Shown here: positions 17,380 through 27,130 of the stretch, piece after piece | How positions within the stretch are numbered: position 1 is the first letter of the stretch | Layout of the letters: each line of letters opens with the position of its first letter | Source: Arthrobacter alpinus | GTDB lineage: Bacteria > Actinomycetota > Actinomycetes > Actinomycetales > Micrococcaceae | DNA: 64,000 nucleotides | Direction of reading: 5' to 3' | Assembly: GCF_001445575.1 (NCBI RefSeq) | Contig: NZ_CP013200.1 | Span: 1,488,001 to 1,552,000 of the forward strand | Made by a program: the position numbers and the translations under genes | Notes under the pieces: generated by a model | Databases searched by the model: none | Seen by the model: the letters and a program-made list of their open reading frames with translations, nothing else | Told to the model about the DNA's origin: nothing

Positions 17380-18114
17380 ATGGGAACAGCATCAAGAACT
17401 CCATCACCCAGCGCGCTGGCCGCCTCGAAACCGGCTGCCTCGAAACTGGCACTGTCTGTCCCGGAACGTCGTGGACCCATTGGCACGGGAACCAAGGGAC
17501 CCTTGGGCGATTCGATCTCCCGCCACCGGCTTAGCAGCGGGGAACCCATCGTGGTCCGCAGAACGGCACGGCGGAAAACCGGGCTATCTGCCTTTTGGGA
17601 AAATGGGCAGGCGGTCATCGCCGTCCCAGCACGGCTCAGCCTTGAAGACGAGGCGTATTGGGTGCCGCACATGGCCGCCAAATTAGAACAAAGCAAATCC
17701 CGCTTGGCTGGCAAGCGCCGCGTTCCAGCGAGTGACGCGGCGTTATTGCAACGCAGCATTTCCCTCTCCAACAAGTATCTGGGAGCCCGTGCCGAGCCGG
17801 AATCAGTGCGCTGGGTCAACAACCAAAACACGCGCTGGGGATCGGCCACCCCGGCTCTGGGGACCATCAGGATTTCCCACCACGTGCAGGAGATGCCTGA
17901 TTGGGTTCTGGATTATGTGTTGCTGCACGAACTAGCCCACTTAATCCATCCGAATCACAGCCCTGCGTTCTGGGCGGAATTGGCCGGCTACCCGAAGCTG
18001 GAGGCTGCGCAAGCATTTCTGCAAGGGGCATCGTTTGCCTCGGCTCGGAACATCGCAGGTATGGGAGCAGGCATGGATGACGGCAACGACGGTGGTGTTG
18101 AAGACGCCCACTAG
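17380..18114 (+). CDS. YgjP-like zinc metallopeptidase (DUF45/M48-type)
   Basis: A 244-residue protein. After a Ser/Ala/Pro-rich N-terminus of about 45 residues comes the YgjP-like fold, with RWVNNQNTRWGSATP as the conserved core and the zinc motif HELAHLIHPNHSPAFW near 187 (HExxH plus a third downstream His). Such proteins are predicted Zn-dependent endopeptidases related to SprT/Wss1. The ATG at 17380 is chosen because the upstream sequence lies in the divergent promoter shared with the ThiF-like gene. The physiological substrate is not known. Confidence 0.85.
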   Translation: MGTASRTPSPSALAASKPAASKLALSVPERRGPIGTGTKGPLGDSISRHRLSSGEPIVVRRTARRKTGLSAFWENGQAVIAVPARLSLEDEAYWVPHMAAKLEQSKSRLAGKRRVPASDAALLQRSISLSNKYLGARAEPESVRWVNNQNTRWGSATPALGTIRISHHVQEMPDWVLDYVLLHELAHLIHPNHSPAFWAELAGYPKLEAAQAFLQGASFASARNIAGMGAGMDDGNDGGVEDAH

Positions 18115-18170
18115 CGGATCCAATGGCGGCGCTCGTGTGCGGGATATTTGGCTTGCGTTGTTAACTGACT

Positions 18171-18231
18171 CGCGGCGGCGGGAACCACAGAAGGCTGCCG
18201 TAGCAGTGCATCCGTGGTTCCCGCCGCCGCG
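18171..18231. terminator. Perfect 18-bp hairpin between convergent protease genes
   Basis: Positions 18171-18188 are exactly complementary to 18214-18231 with a 25-base loop. The arm is CGCGGCGGCGGGAACCAC. It lies between the end of the YgjP-like gene and the end of the minus-strand DUF2342 gene. No T-run follows, so it may be a stabilising or terminator-like hairpin for both transcripts. Confidence 0.6.
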
Positions 18232-18319
18232 CTGGTGACCGGACCCGAACATCGCCAAACCGTCACATCGCCAAAATTCCGTGTGGAATGGCGGTAGAGG
18301 TGCTTGAGGCGTGGGCTTT

Positions 18320-19813
18320 TTAGCTCTTGTCTTCGTGGCCTGAGTCGGCGTCTGAGCCGTTGTCCGAACCACTGTCTGAGTCGGTGTCGGTTTCCTCGGC
18401 GCTGTCGGTGCTGTCGGTTTCTACTGAACCGTCGGCTGAACCAGCTCCCGCGCGGTCCGCGGGAGTTTCGGCGTGGAAATCGTCGAAGCCGCCGTCCAGC
18501 AGTTTGGCGAGTGCCGCATCAACGTCTGATTCGGAGGCGTCCTCGGCGCTACGGCGAGCACTGAAGCCTGCGGCATCGTCTAGGTCCGCGGAGGTGGGCA
18601 GTAGATCGGGGTGGGCCCAAATGGCGTCGCGAGCAACAATGCCACGCTGTTCCTTCAACGACGCCCAGAGAGCAGAGGCCTCGCGAAGCCTGCGGGGACG
18701 CAGTTCCAAGCCCACCAAGGAGCCGAAAGCATGCTCGGCGGGACCGCCGGTAGCCCGGCGTCGGCGGATTGTCTCGCGGATGGCAGCAGCTGCCGGCAGG
18801 TTGGCTGCCGCTGCGAAGGTCACCTCGTCAACCCAGCCTTCCACCAGCGCAAGCGCTGTTTCCAGCTTGGCGAGGGCAGCATCTTGCTCAGGTGTACGGG
18901 CCGGCATGAAGACACCCTCGGACAGGGCTGACTGCATGGCCTCGGGATTGGAGGGGTCCAAGTTCTGGGCCAAGTCCTCAATGCGAGACATGTCTATGTG
19001 AATGCCGCGTGCGTAGGACTCGATGGTGCCCAGCAGATGGGCGCGCAACCACGGAACCTGGACAAAGAGCCGGGCATGAGCGGCTTCGCGCAGGGCCAAG
19101 AACAGCAGGACCTCTTGTTCGGGAACTTCCAAGCCCTCCCCGAAGGCCTTGACGTTAGCCGGCAGGAGAGCCATCTGGAGGTCGGCCAGCGGAATGCCGA
19201 TGTCTGTGGAGCCCACTACTTCCTTGGCCAGTGCGCCCACGGCGGAGCCCAGCTGCATGCCGAACAGTGCCCCGCCCATGTTCTGCATCATCGAGGCCGC
19301 CCCGCCCATCATGGACTTCATCTCTTCGGGCAACTGTTCGTTCATGGCCGTCGAAATGGCAAAGGCTATGCTGTTGGCCACTGGTTCGGTCAAGCGCTTC
19401 CACGTGCCAAGGGTTTCCTCAACCCATTCGGCGCGGGACCACGCACGCCCCACAATGGCTGTGGCGGCAAGGTCCGTAAACGGATCCAGCCACATTTCAG
19501 CCAAGCGCAACGCTTCATCAATGTCGCGCTGTTGCTTGGGCGTCACGGACGGGTCATCGCCTGCGGCGGCCTTGCGGGCAGCATCATGGGCCAGATCCCA
19601 ATTGACAGGGGTGTCGGAGGAGCCGCTCATCATGGCCTGAACCTGAGAGAACATTTGCGCAAGCGCATTGGGATCCGACGGAAGGCCAGCAGCCTTGGCG
19701 AGTTCGGCCGGGTCAAAACCCTCCATGCCCTGCCCGCCCAAAAGATTGGCGAGCATCTCCTGAAGTGGATCCTTCGGGGTTTCGTCGTCGTTGTTGGCTG
19801 GTGTGGAAGACAT
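18320..19813 (-). CDS. DUF2342 putative zinc-dependent metalloprotease
   Basis: A 497-residue protein of the actinobacterial family represented, as I recall, by mycobacterial Rv3195 (named zinc-dependent metalloprotease or putative hydrolase). The recognisable core has ALREAAHARLFVQVPWLRAH near 263-282 and HIDMSRIEDLAQNLDPSNPE, both typical of the family. There is no classical HExxH, so enzymatic activity is only a family prediction. The N-terminus (residues 1-50) is Gly/Asp rich and the C-terminal 50 residues are an acidic Ser/Asp/Thr tail. The ATG at 19813 starts MSSTPANND; it is divergent from the PDZ-Lon-like gene. Confidence 0.8.
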   Translation of the reverse strand: MSSTPANNDDETPKDPLQEMLANLLGGQGMEGFDPAELAKAAGLPSDPNALAQMFSQVQAMMSGSSDTPVNWDLAHDAARKAAAGDDPSVTPKQQRDIDEALRLAEMWLDPFTDLAATAIVGRAWSRAEWVEETLGTWKRLTEPVANSIAFAISTAMNEQLPEEMKSMMGGAASMMQNMGGALFGMQLGSAVGALAKEVVGSTDIGIPLADLQMALLPANVKAFGEGLEVPEQEVLLFLALREAAHARLFVQVPWLRAHLLGTIESYARGIHIDMSRIEDLAQNLDPSNPEAMQSALSEGVFMPARTPEQDAALAKLETALALVEGWVDEVTFAAAANLPAAAAIRETIRRRRATGGPAEHAFGSLVGLELRPRRLREASALWASLKEQRGIVARDAIWAHPDLLPTSADLDDAAGFSARRSAEDASESDVDAALAKLLDGGFDDFHAETPADRAGAGSADGSVETDSTDSAEETDTDSDSGSDNGSDADSGHEDKS

Positions 19814-20082
19814 GATGGCCCGTTCGTTGGCGTGGACGCTGAATAACTTCACGTTACCGCCGCATTGGTGCGTTGTCGCCCTGTTGCGGCCCACTGTTCG
19901 CTCTAGGCAAAGGGTGGGCGGCGCCCTGTGGCCAGAGCCCCGGATTCACTGCACTCTCCCAGCCGGGGCACAAGCACAGCACATTCAGACACAGTAGGCT
20001 TGGGGGTTGGTACCCCGTTTTATACCGCAGTTTATCCCGCAGTTACATGCGAGACCCGAGAGAATGTGGAGAGGTCACTGCT

Positions 20083-21177
20083 TTGAGCCAGGAGACACCC
20101 GAAACGACCGCACCGACGCGAACTTTTCGCGACAAAAGAGTCTCTCTCATGGCAATCTCGGGTGTGCTGGCACTCGTGCTTGGCGTGGCCGCACTGACCA
20201 TCCCCGCCCCGTATGTTGTGGAGTCCCCGGGCCCTGCCATCAACACCATTGCAGATTTCAACGGCAAGCCCATCATCACGGTCTCCGGCCACGAGAGCTT
20301 CCCGCCAGCCGCCGGCAGCCTCGCCTTGACCACTGTCCACATGACAGGAGGACTGCCCGATAGCCGCATCAACTTCTTCGACACGCTGAAGTCCTGGCTC
20401 TCGCCGTTGGACACTGTGTACCCGGCCGAACTGATCTACCCGCCCGGGACCAGCCAGGACGCCGTCAACAGTGAGAACTCGGCGGCCATGACCGGTTCGC
20501 AGGAGAACGCTACTGCCGCGGCCATGACAGCCATGGGCATTGACTTTGAGAGCAATTTGGCTGTTGCCGCAGTCCCTGCCGACGGCGCCGCAACAGGGAT
20601 TTTGAAGCCCGATGACGTCCTGATCACCATTGACGGGAAGAAGGTTACTGACTTGGGCGTCATCCAGGCTGCACTGGCGCACGGCAAGGGTGCACCCGTG
20701 CAACTGACGGTGCGCAGAAATGATGCTGAACAGAAACTGAGCCTCACTCCCAAACTGGGTAGTGAAGGCAAATACCTGCTGGGCGTCCAGATTCAGAATG
20801 TGTTTAAGTTTCCCTTTGACGTCAAGATCACGCTGAGTAACATTGGCGGGCCCAGCGCAGGCATGATCTTCGCCTTGGGCATCATGGACAGCCTGACTCC
20901 CGGGGATCTCACGGGAGGCAAGAAGTTTGCCGGCACGGGAACCATTGATCCAGAGGGCAACGTTGGTGCGATTGGCGGCATCGCCCAAAAACTGGTGGGC
21001 GCTCGCAGTACGGGCGCTGATTATTTCCTGGCCCCCGCAGCCAACTGCGGCGACGTAGTGGGACACATTCCAGATGGCCTGCAGGTCATCAAGGTCAGCA
21101 CGCTTAAAGAAGCCCACGACGCTGTGGCCCTCATTGGTTCAGGTAAAGACGGATCAGGATTGCCCACATGCAAATAA
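20083..21177 (+). CDS. PDZ domain, Lon-like (S16) membrane-anchored serine protease
   Basis: A 364-residue protein. One transmembrane helix near 21-40 (LMAISGVLALVLGVAALTI) anchors it, with the rest outside. A PDZ domain spans about 155-225 (GILKPDDVLITIDGKKV). A Lon-type catalytic domain follows with GGPSAGMIFALGI carrying the Ser nucleophile and AQKLVGA carrying the Lys. The TTG start at 20083 is chosen for its GGAGAGG at 8 bases; ATG at 20047 would add 12 residues with a poor ribosome site. It corresponds to mycobacterial Rv3194c as I recall. It probably acts in envelope protein quality control. Confidence 0.87.
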   Translation: MSQETPETTAPTRTFRDKRVSLMAISGVLALVLGVAALTIPAPYVVESPGPAINTIADFNGKPIITVSGHESFPPAAGSLALTTVHMTGGLPDSRINFFDTLKSWLSPLDTVYPAELIYPPGTSQDAVNSENSAAMTGSQENATAAAMTAMGIDFESNLAVAAVPADGAATGILKPDDVLITIDGKKVTDLGVIQAALAHGKGAPVQLTVRRNDAEQKLSLTPKLGSEGKYLLGVQIQNVFKFPFDVKITLSNIGGPSAGMIFALGIMDSLTPGDLTGGKKFAGTGTIDPEGNVGAIGGIAQKLVGARSTGADYFLAPAANCGDVVGHIPDGLQVIKVSTLKEAHDAVALIGSGKDGSGLPTCK

Positions 21178-21299
21178 CAATTGATTCCCGGTGCGTAACG
21201 ATTGCGCATCACACGGAACTAGGCCCACGACCCGTTCGTGGCACCCTTATGGAAGTACCCGCAGTTTTTGTTTTCCAACAGTTGAGTAAGAGGTAGAGA

Positions 21300-24200
21300 G
21301 TGACATCCCGCCCAGCCCCGCCGCCGAGCAACTCCATCCGGCCCAAGCGACGTAGCGCATTGATGCCCACCATCATTGTGGTGGCGGCGCTCGTGGTCGC
21401 AGTGCTGATCTTTTCGGGGGTTTACACTGATCTGCTCTGGTTCAACCAAGTCGGTTATTCCGAGGTCTTCTGGACCGAGCGCATCGCGAAGATTCTCATA
21501 TTCATCGCCGGTTTCCTCATCATGGCTGTGGGGGTGTACTTCTCCATCCGGGCTGCCTACAAGGCGCGCCCCATTTACGCCCCGGACAACGCACACGAGG
21601 ACAATCTCAACCGCTACCAGCTGCAGCTCGAGCCGATCCGCCGCGTGGTGATGATTGGTGTGCCGATCGTCTTTGGTCTCTTCGCCGGCACGGCCGCCAT
21701 GGCTCAGTGGGAAAAGGTGATGCTGTTCCTCTACCGGGTTCCCTTCGGCTCCACGGACCCTGAGTTCGGTCTTGACATCAGCTTCTACACCAACACCCTG
21801 CCGTTCCTTGGCTTCCTGGTGGGAATGCTCATTAGCGCCACGGTCATTGCCTTCATCGCCGGCCTCCTGACCCACTACCTGTACGGTGCCGTTCGGCTGA
21901 CCGAGCGTGGCATCTTCACCTCCCGTGCAGCGCAGATCCACATTGCCATTTTGGCGGCCGTGTTCTTGCTGCTGCTCGGCGCAAACTTCTGGCTGGGCCG
22001 TTACGCAACGCTGCAGGACAACAGTGGATTCCGAGCCGGTGCCATGTTCACCGACGTCAACGCCGTGATCCCCACCAAAGCCATTCTGGCCGCGGCTGCC
22101 ATCATCGTGGCCATCTTGTTCATCGTTGCTGCCTTCATTGGCAAGTGGAAACTGCCGCTGATCGGCGCCGGCATGCTGGCCGTCACGGCGATTGTTGCCG
22201 GCGGACTGTACCCCTTGGCCATCCAGTCCTGGCAGGTAAAACCCTCACAGGGAAACTTGGAAGCTCAGTACATCCAGCGCAACATTGAGATGACCCGTCA
22301 GGCTTACGGGCTCTCCAATATTGAAGTCACCCCGTACAACGCAAAGGTCACCGCGGAAGCCGGTGCCCTGCGTCAGGACGCCGACACTGCGGCTAATATT
22401 CGTCTGTTGGACCCGAACCTGCTCTCGGCAACTTTCCGCGAGCTGGAGCAGTACCGCCCGTACTACGAATTCCCTAAAACGCTGAACGTTGATCGGTACA
22501 CCATTGACGGCAAGGTTCAAGACGCCGTGATTGCTGTGCGTGAGTTGAACCCCAACGGACTGAACCCGGCTCAGCAGAACTGGTACAACCAGCACCTGGT
22601 CTACACACATGGCTATGGCATGGTGGCAGCGTACGGCAATACCGTCACAGCGGATGGCAAGCCCAAATTCATGCAGAAGGGTGTTCCCTCGGAGGGTGTG
22701 CTGGGCACCGACACCAGCTACCAGCCGCGCATCTACTTCGGCCAGTCCATGACTGACTACTCACTGGTTGGGGCTGGCGAGGGAACTGCGCCCATTGAGT
22801 TGGACCGCCCACAAGGTGGTACTAGCGCAAGCAATGCCGCAGACACAGGTTCCGAATCGCTGACAACATTCTCCGGAAACGGCGGACCCAGCGTGGGTAA
22901 CTGGTTCAACCGCGTCATGTACGCGCTGAAGTTCCAGTCAACGGACCTCCTGCTGACCAATGGAGTCAACGATAAGTCCCAGATTCTCTACGATCGCACT
23001 CCCGAAGAACGCGTTGCCAAGGTGGCCCCATACCTGACCATTGATGGCAACCCTTACCCGGCCATTGTTGATGGCAAGGTCAAGTGGATTGTTGACGGCT
23101 ATACCACCAGCGCCTACTACCCGTATTCGCAGCAGCAGCAGTTGCAGGAAGCCACCACGGATTCCCTGACTGCCACCAACGGCATGGCGACGCTGCCTAA
23201 TGCCTCCGTCAACTACATTCGCAACTCGGTCAAGGCCACCGTGGATGCCTACGACGGTTCCGTTGAGCTCTATGCCTGGGACACCGAGGACCCTATCCTC
23301 AAGGCTTGGCAGAAGGTTTTCCCCACCACGGTTAAGCCTTACACGGAAATGTCGGCGGACGTCATGTCCCACGTGCGCTACCCGGAGGACATCTTCAAAG
23401 TCCAGCGTGAGCTGCTGGGCCAGTACCACGTGACCGATCCGGACAAGTTCTTCAAGAACACCGAAGCCTGGTCCATCCCCGATGACCCCACCACCACCGC
23501 CGTTGACAAGCAGCCGCCGTACTACCTCTCGCTGAAGATGCCCGGTGCGGAGAAGACAGCCTTCTCGTTGACTACCGACTTTATTCCACAAGAGGTTGCC
23601 GGAACTGATTCCCGCAACGTGCTGTATGGATTCATGGCAGCAAACGGTGATGCTGGAAATGTCAAGGGTGTCAAGAGCCCGGATTACGGCAAGCTGCAAC
23701 TACTTGAGCTGCCAGTAGATACGCAGGTGCCTGGTCCCGGCCAGGTACAAAATACATTCCGGACTGATCCCACTGTGTCGGATCAGTTGAACATCCTGAC
23801 GCTGGGCCAGTCCGAGTTGAAGAACGGTAACCTGCTCACCTTGCCCATGGGTGGCGGTCTGCTCTATGTCCAGCCCGTCTATCTGCAGTCGAAGGGGGCA
23901 ACGTCCTTCCCCACGCTGCAGCGTGTGTTGGTGGCGTTTGGTAATAAGATTGGCTTCGCCGCGACCTTGAATGAAGCGTTGGATCAGCTCTTCGGTGGTG
24001 ATTCTGGTGCTGCGGCTGGCGACGCTAATGTCTCGAAGGTCCCGGACGCCGCAGGCGGTTCCGGCACCGGAGGCACCACGCCGTCCGCCACCAGTACCAA
24101 CCCGGCGCTGGCTAAGGCACTCCAAGATGCCAGCGATGCCATGAAGGCGGGCCAAGCGGCACTCGCCAAGGGCGATTTCACCGCTTACGGTGATGCGCAG

Positions 24201-24308
24201 AAGAAGCTGGAGACAGCCATCACTGCTGCCTTGGCTGCCGAAGGTGCTGCGGTGACGCCGTCCACCCCGGCGCCCACGGCGACACCTAGCCCGAGTGCGG
24301 CACCCTAG
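21300..24308 (+). CDS. UPF0182 family membrane protein
   Basis: A 1002-residue protein of the COG1615/UPF0182 family, conserved in actinobacteria and cyanobacteria, function unknown. The first 300 residues contain about seven transmembrane helices, including [13 protein letters not shown] and [15 protein letters not shown] segments. The remainder is a large predicted extracellular domain ending in an Ala/Thr/Pro/Ser tail (residues 905-1002). It starts at GTG 21300 after AGAGGTAGAGA. It follows the PDZ-Lon-like gene on the same strand (gap 122 bases), as in mycobacteria where Rv3193c follows Rv3194c. No catalytic motif is seen. Confidence 0.9.
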   Translation: MTSRPAPPPSNSIRPKRRSALMPTIIVVAALVVAVLIFSGVYTDLLWFNQVGYSEVFWTERIAKILIFIAGFLIMAVGVYFSIRAAYKARPIYAPDNAHEDNLNRYQLQLEPIRRVVMIGVPIVFGLFAGTAAMAQWEKVMLFLYRVPFGSTDPEFGLDISFYTNTLPFLGFLVGMLISATVIAFIAGLLTHYLYGAVRLTERGIFTSRAAQIHIAILAAVFLLLLGANFWLGRYATLQDNSGFRAGAMFTDVNAVIPTKAILAAAAIIVAILFIVAAFIGKWKLPLIGAGMLAVTAIVAGGLYPLAIQSWQVKPSQGNLEAQYIQRNIEMTRQAYGLSNIEVTPYNAKVTAEAGALRQDADTAANIRLLDPNLLSATFRELEQYRPYYEFPKTLNVDRYTIDGKVQDAVIAVRELNPNGLNPAQQNWYNQHLVYTHGYGMVAAYGNTVTADGKPKFMQKGVPSEGVLGTDTSYQPRIYFGQSMTDYSLVGAGEGTAPIELDRPQGGTSASNAADTGSESLTTFSGNGGPSVGNWFNRVMYALKFQSTDLLLTNGVNDKSQILYDRTPEERVAKVAPYLTIDGNPYPAIVDGKVKWIVDGYTTSAYYPYSQQQQLQEATTDSLTATNGMATLPNASVNYIRNSVKATVDAYDGSVELYAWDTEDPILKAWQKVFPTTVKPYTEMSADVMSHVRYPEDIFKVQRELLGQYHVTDPDKFFKNTEAWSIPDDPTTTAVDKQPPYYLSLKMPGAEKTAFSLTTDFIPQEVAGTDSRNVLYGFMAANGDAGNVKGVKSPDYGKLQLLELPVDTQVPGPGQVQNTFRTDPTVSDQLNILTLGQSELKNGNLLTLPMGGGLLYVQPVYLQSKGATSFPTLQRVLVAFGNKIGFAATLNEALDQLFGGDSGAAAGDANVSKVPDAAGGSGTGGTTPSATSTNPALAKALQDASDAMKAGQAALAKGDFTAYGDAQKKLETAITAALAAEGAAVTPSTPAPTATPSPSAAP

Positions 24309-24355
24309 CGCCGGCGTCGTTAGCTAAATAAAGCACCACAAGCAGGACACGATAC

Positions 24356-24383
24356 GGTCCGGTCACCTCACGGTGGCCGGGCC
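24356..24383 (+). terminator. Intrinsic terminator after the UPF0182 gene
   Basis: A 12-bp stem (24356-24367 with 24372-24383, two G-U pairs when transcribed) and a TCAC loop, followed by TTATTCTT. It lies 48 bases after the UPF0182 stop codon. Confidence 0.7.
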
Positions 24384-24482
24384 TTATTCTTACCCTCTGA
24401 AAGTAGGTTCGGGGTAGGAGATGAACGTCACGTGCTCTCAGTTTGTCCCCAGGGTTAATGGACGGTAAAGTAATAATCACAT

Positions 24483-24556
<74 letters not shown>

Positions 24557-24565
24557 CTCCACAAG

Positions 24566-24596
24566 AAAACCCCCAGCCTTACAGGCTGGGGGTTTT
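24566..24596. terminator. Intrinsic terminator after tRNA-fMet copy 1
   Basis: A 14-bp perfect stem (24566-24579 with 24583-24596), loop TAC, with A-run on the left and TTTT on the right. It terminates the tRNA, and because of its symmetry may also serve transcripts arriving from the minus strand. Confidence 0.92.
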
Positions 24597-24624
24597 CTGT
24601 TGTCCGGGCTCTGGGGCGACCGCC

Positions 24625-24653
24625 GGGTTAGCTTCCCTTCTGGTCGCTAACCC
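24625..24653. terminator. Short hairpin at the end of the SLC13-type gene
   Basis: GGGTTAGC (24625-24632) pairs with GCTAACCC (24646-24653) across a 13-base loop, 13 bases after the end of the minus-strand transporter gene. It is weak and has no T-tract. Confidence 0.35.
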
Positions 24654-24665
24654 CTAACCTGGGCC

Positions 24666-26489
24666 CTAGAACGGCCAGAACACCGGGACCAGGAATACCG
24701 CAACGGCTACGTAGAGAGCCATGATGACCAAGCCGAACTTCCAGTAATCGCCAAACTTATAGCCGGCGGGGCGCATGATCATCATGTTCGCAGGGGTTGC
24801 AATGGGTGTCAGGAGTGCCGCGGACGAGGCCACGCTGACGCACATCAGCAACGTGAACGGTGAAATCCCCGCCTCCGTGGCAACCGACAAGGCAATCGGG
24901 ATGATGATCAGGGCTGTCGCCGTGTTACTGATCAGCTGCCCCAGCACAGCGGTGACGACGAAGATGCCAATGAGCAGCAGATATGGGCTCCCGCCTCCCG
25001 TGAGCGTGACAATCCCGTCGGCAAGCAACGTGGCGGTGCCTGTCTTGGTGATTGCCGCAGAGAGTGGGATCATTCCGGCGACCAGGATCAATGTCTGCCA
25101 AGCCATTGAGCGGTGTGCTTGGCCAATGGTGACCACGCGGGTCAGGACCATGGCCATGGCTGCGAGAAGAGCAGCTACGGCCGCCGGGACAATGTTCGTA
25201 GTCATCATGACCACCATGGCGAGCAAAATGACCAGTGCCGGGATGGCTCCCGGGCCCAGCGGAACGGTTTGGCGCCGGATGGCATCGGGGGAGTCCACCA
25301 GCAGGATGTTGTGATCCAGGGTGTGCTTGTCCAACTCCTGCCAGCCGCCCTGCAAGAGCAGAGTATCTCCGGCCTTGACGCGGCTTACTTGGGTGTTTGG
25401 CACATTAGCTGCGGCGACTTTTCCTGCCCGTTGGTGGGCCAACACCACCAGCGATCCGCTCTCGGTGACCATGCCCGGGAAGACATTCGTGCCAATAAGA
25501 TTTGACCGCGGTGCCACCAGCACTTCGGCTACACCAAAAGATTTGCTGATAAGACCGCAGGCAATCCCGTGGTCACCGGTAGCCTCCACCGTCATCTCGT
25601 GTTCGACCGCGAAATCTGCAATGTCAGTGGCCGTGCCGCGCACCACTAAGTAGTTGCCGGCGTCGAGCGTGTCCTCTGTGGCTGGCTTTCCGGCAGCATT
25701 CTGGACACTGATCAGGTGGACTCCGCCACGAATGGCTGGCAACACGCCAGCAATGGGGTCGCCTACGTGGTTACTGCCGGCCGGGATGTGCAGGCGAGCA
25801 AGTTCGTGCTCGTCAGGCCAGTAGTGGCGCAATAGAACGCGAGGGTGGTCGCTGAGATCCTTGGGTGTGTCCTCGGGGGTTCGTTGCGGCAGCAGTTTCG
25901 GACCGAGGTAGATGGCAATCACAATGGTGCCGATGAGCAGCGGTAGCCCCACCAGGGCAAACTCAAAGAAGCCAATACCCTTGCCCGTGGTGTCCAAGGC
26001 TGCTTCGAGGATCAGAATGTTCACGGGTGAGCCGGTCAGGACAAGCAGGGACCCCGCATGGGCTGCAAAGGCCATGGGCATGAGGAGCTGTCCGGGTTCC
26101 CTGCCCAGACGTACTGCCAACACCACCACCATGGGAAGCAGTGCCGCCACGGCGCCATTGACGCTAATGATTGCCGTTAGGAGAGCGGTAAAGAGCATAA
26201 TCAGCGCGACGAGCCGTGGCCTGCTGTCACCGGCAAAACGAACCAGTAACCCGCCCATCCAGGTTGTGATGCCGGCGGCGTCGATGGCCTCCGCCACCAC
26301 AAAGAGCGCGGCAATGAGGATGACGGTCTGCGAACCAAAGCCTGAAAATGTTTCATCCACGTTGATGATTCCCGTGGCGAAGAGTAGTAACGCCACACTA
26401 ATTGCCACTATTTCTACGGGAATTTTATTCCAGACAAATATGACAATCGTAATTGTCAGAATTGTCAGCATTACGGCGATTTCACTCAT
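24666..26489 (-). CDS. SLC13/DASS-type permease with RCK_C (TrkA-C) domains
   Basis: A 607-residue membrane protein. N-terminal helices contain IAALFVVAEAIDAAGI and the anion-permease motif SVNGAVAALLPMVV with a re-entrant SPVNILI. A soluble central region of about 200-400 contains two TrkA-C-like domains (HVGDPIAGVLPAIRGGVHLISV and LIGTNVFPGMVTESGSLVVLA). The second membrane half has ISNTATALIIIPIAL and LLTPIATPANMMI. This architecture belongs to the sodium-coupled carboxylate/sulfate/phosphate transporter group; the substrate is not determined. The ATG at 26489 is preferred over TTG 26495, though neither has a strong ribosome site. Confidence 0.87.
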   Translation of the reverse strand: MSEIAVMLTILTITIVIFVWNKIPVEIVAISVALLLFATGIINVDETFSGFGSQTVILIAALFVVAEAIDAAGITTWMGGLLVRFAGDSRPRLVALIMLFTALLTAIISVNGAVAALLPMVVVLAVRLGREPGQLLMPMAFAAHAGSLLVLTGSPVNILILEAALDTTGKGIGFFEFALVGLPLLIGTIVIAIYLGPKLLPQRTPEDTPKDLSDHPRVLLRHYWPDEHELARLHIPAGSNHVGDPIAGVLPAIRGGVHLISVQNAAGKPATEDTLDAGNYLVVRGTATDIADFAVEHEMTVEATGDHGIACGLISKSFGVAEVLVAPRSNLIGTNVFPGMVTESGSLVVLAHQRAGKVAAANVPNTQVSRVKAGDTLLLQGGWQELDKHTLDHNILLVDSPDAIRRQTVPLGPGAIPALVILLAMVVMMTTNIVPAAVAALLAAMAMVLTRVVTIGQAHRSMAWQTLILVAGMIPLSAAITKTGTATLLADGIVTLTGGGSPYLLLIGIFVVTAVLGQLISNTATALIIIPIALSVATEAGISPFTLLMCVSVASSAALLTPIATPANMMIMRPAGYKFGDYWKFGLVIMALYVAVAVFLVPVFWPF

Positions 26490-26687
26490 AGGCAAAGGCT
26501 AGTTAACAAGAGTGCCGAGGACAATTGTGACGGAAGTTTCTACGGTGCGTAGATCGTGACCTTAATTCATGACAAATTCGTGCGCAAGGCTGCTATTCTG
26601 GCACCATAATTACACATTGGACCAGTATTTTGGTCCCATGGCGCCACCGTTGGTGAGCGTTAACAACTTAGTCACATGGAGTCAAAA

Positions 26688-27065
26688 ATGCAGTTCTTCG
26701 AAGTCTTTTGGTCTATTACCATTGCATTCCTGTTTTTAGCCTACTTGATCCTCCTGTTCCAAATTGTGGCTGATATCTTCCGGGACCAAACGCTGTCCGG
26801 CGTCTTCAAGGCAATCTGGATCTTCTTCCTTCTCGTTACGCCTTACATCTCCGCCCTGATTTACATCATTGTCCGCGGTGCTGGCATGTCAGAGCGAAGT
26901 GCCAAGGTGGCCTCCAGTGCGCAGCAGCAGACCGAGGAATACTTCCGTCGCGTAGCCGGAACCCAGAGCCCGGCCGATCAGATCTCAGCCGCAAAGAACC
27001 TGCTGGACGCCGGTGTCATCAATGAAGCCGAATACGGCCAGCTCAAGGCCAAGGCCCTGGCCTAG
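26688..27065 (+). CDS. Small membrane protein with C-terminal SHOCT domain
   Basis: A 125-residue protein. Two transmembrane helices (residues about 7-28 and 41-64) resemble the PLDc_N/phospholipase-D-nuclease N-terminal membrane region. A polar linker and then a SHOCT domain follow (PADQISAAKNLLDAGVINEA near 92-111), a short helical oligomerisation module. The ATG at 26688 has GGAG six bases before it; an ATG at 26676 overlaps that site and is less likely. Function unknown. It stands alone with 65 bases to the aminopeptidase gene. Confidence 0.85.
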   Translation: MQFFEVFWSITIAFLFLAYLILLFQIVADIFRDQTLSGVFKAIWIFFLLVTPYISALIYIIVRGAGMSERSAKVASSAQQQTEEYFRRVAGTQSPADQISAAKNLLDAGVINEAEYGQLKAKALA

Positions 27066-27130
27066 TCCACACGCCTGCCGGCCCGTTCTCTTTGCAGTCA
27101 GTCCGCATTCTTTGAAAGGTTGTTGTCTCC

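Noticed and set aside
20032..21117. Large antisense ORF opposite the PDZ-Lon-like gene
   Set aside because: It has no family motif, overlaps a clear S16-type protease with catalytic residues, and lacks a start with a ribosome-binding site. It is a codon-bias shadow.
26496..26687. Confident promoter of the SHOCT protein gene
   Set aside because: TATTCT and TGACAA-like hexamers can be seen, but with poor match and spacing, so no feature was reported.
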